Below, piece by piece: positions 7,245-7,820 of a stretch of 7,820 nt of DNA; the stretch's first letter is position 1; each line of letters starts with the position of its first letter. The translations under genes and the position numbers were made by a program. The DNA is from Treponema sp. (GTDB lineage Bacteria > Spirochaetota > Spirochaetia > Treponematales > Treponemataceae). The stretch covers positions 1 to 7,820 of the forward strand of contig JAAZCS010000297.1 in the NCBI GenBank assembly GCA_012513125.1. The letters run 5' to 3'. Under the pieces are notes generated by a model. The model saw only the letters and a list, made by a program, of their open reading frames with translations. It made no database searches and had not been told where the DNA came from.

Positions 7245-7310
7245 ATGGACTTTATAAAGCAGTCCTTAAAGAACTTTATAGATGGTTTCAACTTACTGGC
7301 CAGTAGATGA
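7245..7310 (+). CDS. Putative 21-residue small protein
   Basis: ATG at 7245 to TGA at 7308-7310 encodes 21 residues starting MDFIKQSLKNF and ending NLLASR. An AGAAGGAAG-type ribosome binding site (7232-7240) lies 4-8 bases upstream. The hydrophobic residues F3, I4, L8, F11, I12, F15 and L18 fall on a helical pattern, so the peptide may form an amphipathic helix; there is no long membrane segment. It precedes other small plus-strand genes in a likely operon. The GGACT/AGTCC pairing at 7247-7251 and 7261-7265 puts the G of the start codon in a small stem. I do not recognise a family. It could be a real microprotein, a leader peptide, or a remnant of a longer gene. Confidence 0.4.
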   Translation: MDFIKQSLKNFIDGFNLLASR

Positions 7311-7322
7311 AATAAACAATTT

Positions 7323-7329
7323 AAGGAGG
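7323..7329 (+). promoter_or_regulatory. Strong ribosome binding site ahead of the broken small gene
   Basis: AAGGAGG lies 10 bases before ATG at 7340 and 14 bases before ATG at 7344, which are in different frames. A second weaker site (GAGGA, 7355-7359) serves ATG at 7368, in the same frame as 7344. The strong motif shows that translation starts here even though the frames that follow are short. Confidence 0.6.
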
Positions 7330-7343
7330 CATAAGAATTATGC

Positions 7344-7528
7344 ATGAAAACAAACGAGGAAATAATTATGAAATTAGAAATCTATTCATCCAATTACATT
7401 AACAATCCACAAAATTGCTTATATCCAAATATGGCTTAAGTGAGACATTCTTTGAAGATTTAGAAAGTGCTGAAACTTTTGTCAAAGAAAGATTTGCTGG
7501 TTATGCGGAGGTACTTAAGAATGAGTAA
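7344..7528 (+). pseudogene. Small gene apparently broken by a one-base frameshift
   Basis: The frame from ATG 7344 or 7368 reads MKLEIYSSNYINNPQNCLYP and then meets TAA at 7437-7439. From about 7430 the frame one base back reads a protein-like stretch (YGLSETFFEDLESAETFVKE and on) that ends at TAA 7526-7528. Adding one A to the AAA run at 7427-7429 would join both parts into a 53-residue protein from 7368 with P-K-Y at the joint. The second part ends with the same ATGAGTAA overlap to the next gene that links hsdM and hsdS, which supports real coding. The second frame has no good start of its own: upstream it is closed by TAA at 7400-7402, which ends a 20-residue ORF from ATG 7340. The NPxNCxYP pattern recalls the N-termini of some mobile-element proteins, from memory only. 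Alternatives are a sequencing error or two unrelated short ORFs. Confidence 0.5.
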
Positions 7529-7808
7529 TTTTAATCCTAAGTTCTATTCACTAGTTGAAAGTGATGATAATGAATTCACACCAATGTTCCCATCACCTAC
7601 TAGCAAAAATATCAAAGACAAAGTCAAACACTATCTATTTGAAGTAAGTAAGGCTCAGTTTCTTCTTCACTCTAAAGCAATGGATGAAATCAAAGATAAA
7701 GATATCAAATGTCCATATTGTGGAGAGCCAATGAGCCCAACAACAATTACTGGTGATAATGAAGTCACTGTATACACCTGCATTCGTTGCAGAAAAGAAA
7801 ACAATTAA
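7521..7808 (+). CDS. Small zinc-ribbon protein of unknown function
   Basis: A 95-residue protein with two CxxC pairs, CPYC (C64, C67) and CIRC (C87, C90), separated by 19 residues, the layout of a zinc ribbon that binds one zinc through four cysteines. The N-terminal 60 residues are polar, with a likely helix at about 31-58 (KVKHYLFEVSKAQFLLHSKA), and show no signal peptide or membrane segment, so it is probably cytosolic. The frame stays open upstream to an ATG at 7467, which would add 18 residues, but ATG at 7521 has GGAGG (7507-7511) 9 bases upstream and an 8-bp overlap with the preceding frame, so 7521 is preferred. Zinc ribbons of this size may bind nucleic acid or proteins; I do not recognise the family. 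A further gene probably follows, given the AAAGGAGA directly after the stop. Confidence 0.8.
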   Translation: MSNFNPKFYSLVESDDNEFTPMFPSPTSKNIKDKVKHYLFEVSKAQFLLHSKAMDEIKDKDIKCPYCGEPMSPTTITGDNEVTVYTCIRCRKENN

Positions 7809-7814
7809 AGGAGA
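7807..7814 (+). promoter_or_regulatory. Ribosome binding site for a gene starting beyond the window
   Basis: AAAGGAGA overlaps the stop codon of the zinc-ribbon gene, and only six bases remain in the window. The tight packing suggests that the plus-strand operon continues to the right. Confidence 0.6.
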
Positions 7815-7820
7815 TTAACA

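Noticed and set aside
7103..7345. Minus-strand open frame of 80 codons across the repeat region
   Set aside because: No ribosome binding site precedes its ATG. The SQMG motif it shows twice simply reflects the 90-bp-spaced DNA repeat, and it runs opposite to plus-strand genes with good sites.
7467..7520. Upstream ATG at 7467 for the zinc-ribbon protein
   Set aside because: It has no ribosome binding site, while ATG at 7521 has GGAGG 9 bases upstream; the extra codons overlap the frame that ends at 7528.

Overview
This AT-rich window, with strong GGAGG-type ribosome binding sites before almost every gene, points to a low-GC Gram-positive bacterium (Bacillota or a close relative). TGA is used only as a stop and every tryptophan I translated is TGG, so a standard code is implied. 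Species cannot be assigned.

Region 1 to 6877 (minus strand) is one compact operon for a complete type I restriction-modification system. Reading 5' to 3' on the minus strand it holds: a 62-residue XRE-family repressor-like gene (6877-6689); hsdM, the N6-adenine methyltransferase subunit, with a long C-terminal extension (6684-4027); hsdS, the two-domain specificity subunit (4034-2838); and hsdR, the helicase/nuclease subunit (2825 to beyond base 1, with its last part outside the window). Gaps are 4 bp, an 8-bp overlap and 12 bp, so the four genes are almost certainly co-transcribed and translationally coupled. All catalytic motifs I looked for in HsdM and HsdR are present and no frame is broken, so the system looks functional. 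HsdM2-HsdS would act as the modification enzyme and HsdR2-HsdM2-HsdS as the restriction enzyme. The XRE protein, encoded first, may regulate the operon, perhaps through two ATATCA direct repeats that overlap the promoter.

Region 6878 to about 7244 is non-coding. It contains the minus-strand operon promoter, a plus-strand-oriented terminator-like hairpin with no plus-strand gene before it, and a 13-bp perfect direct repeat (TTCCCATTTGACT) 90 bp apart with a nearby inverted partner. The repeat region could fold into alternative hairpins just upstream of the first plus-strand gene.

Region 7245 to 7820 (plus strand) holds very small, closely packed genes: a 21-residue ORF with a good ribosome binding site; a stretch at 7340-7528 that looks like a small gene broken by a one-base frameshift; and an intact 95-residue zinc-ribbon protein. 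A ribosome binding site at the window end implies another gene follows. This right-hand part has the look of an accessory or mobile-element cargo region, but no integrase, transposase, relaxase or attachment site is visible to prove it.

The restriction system is a recognisable type and not new in kind. The less explained material is the 7080-7528 stretch and the zinc-ribbon gene.
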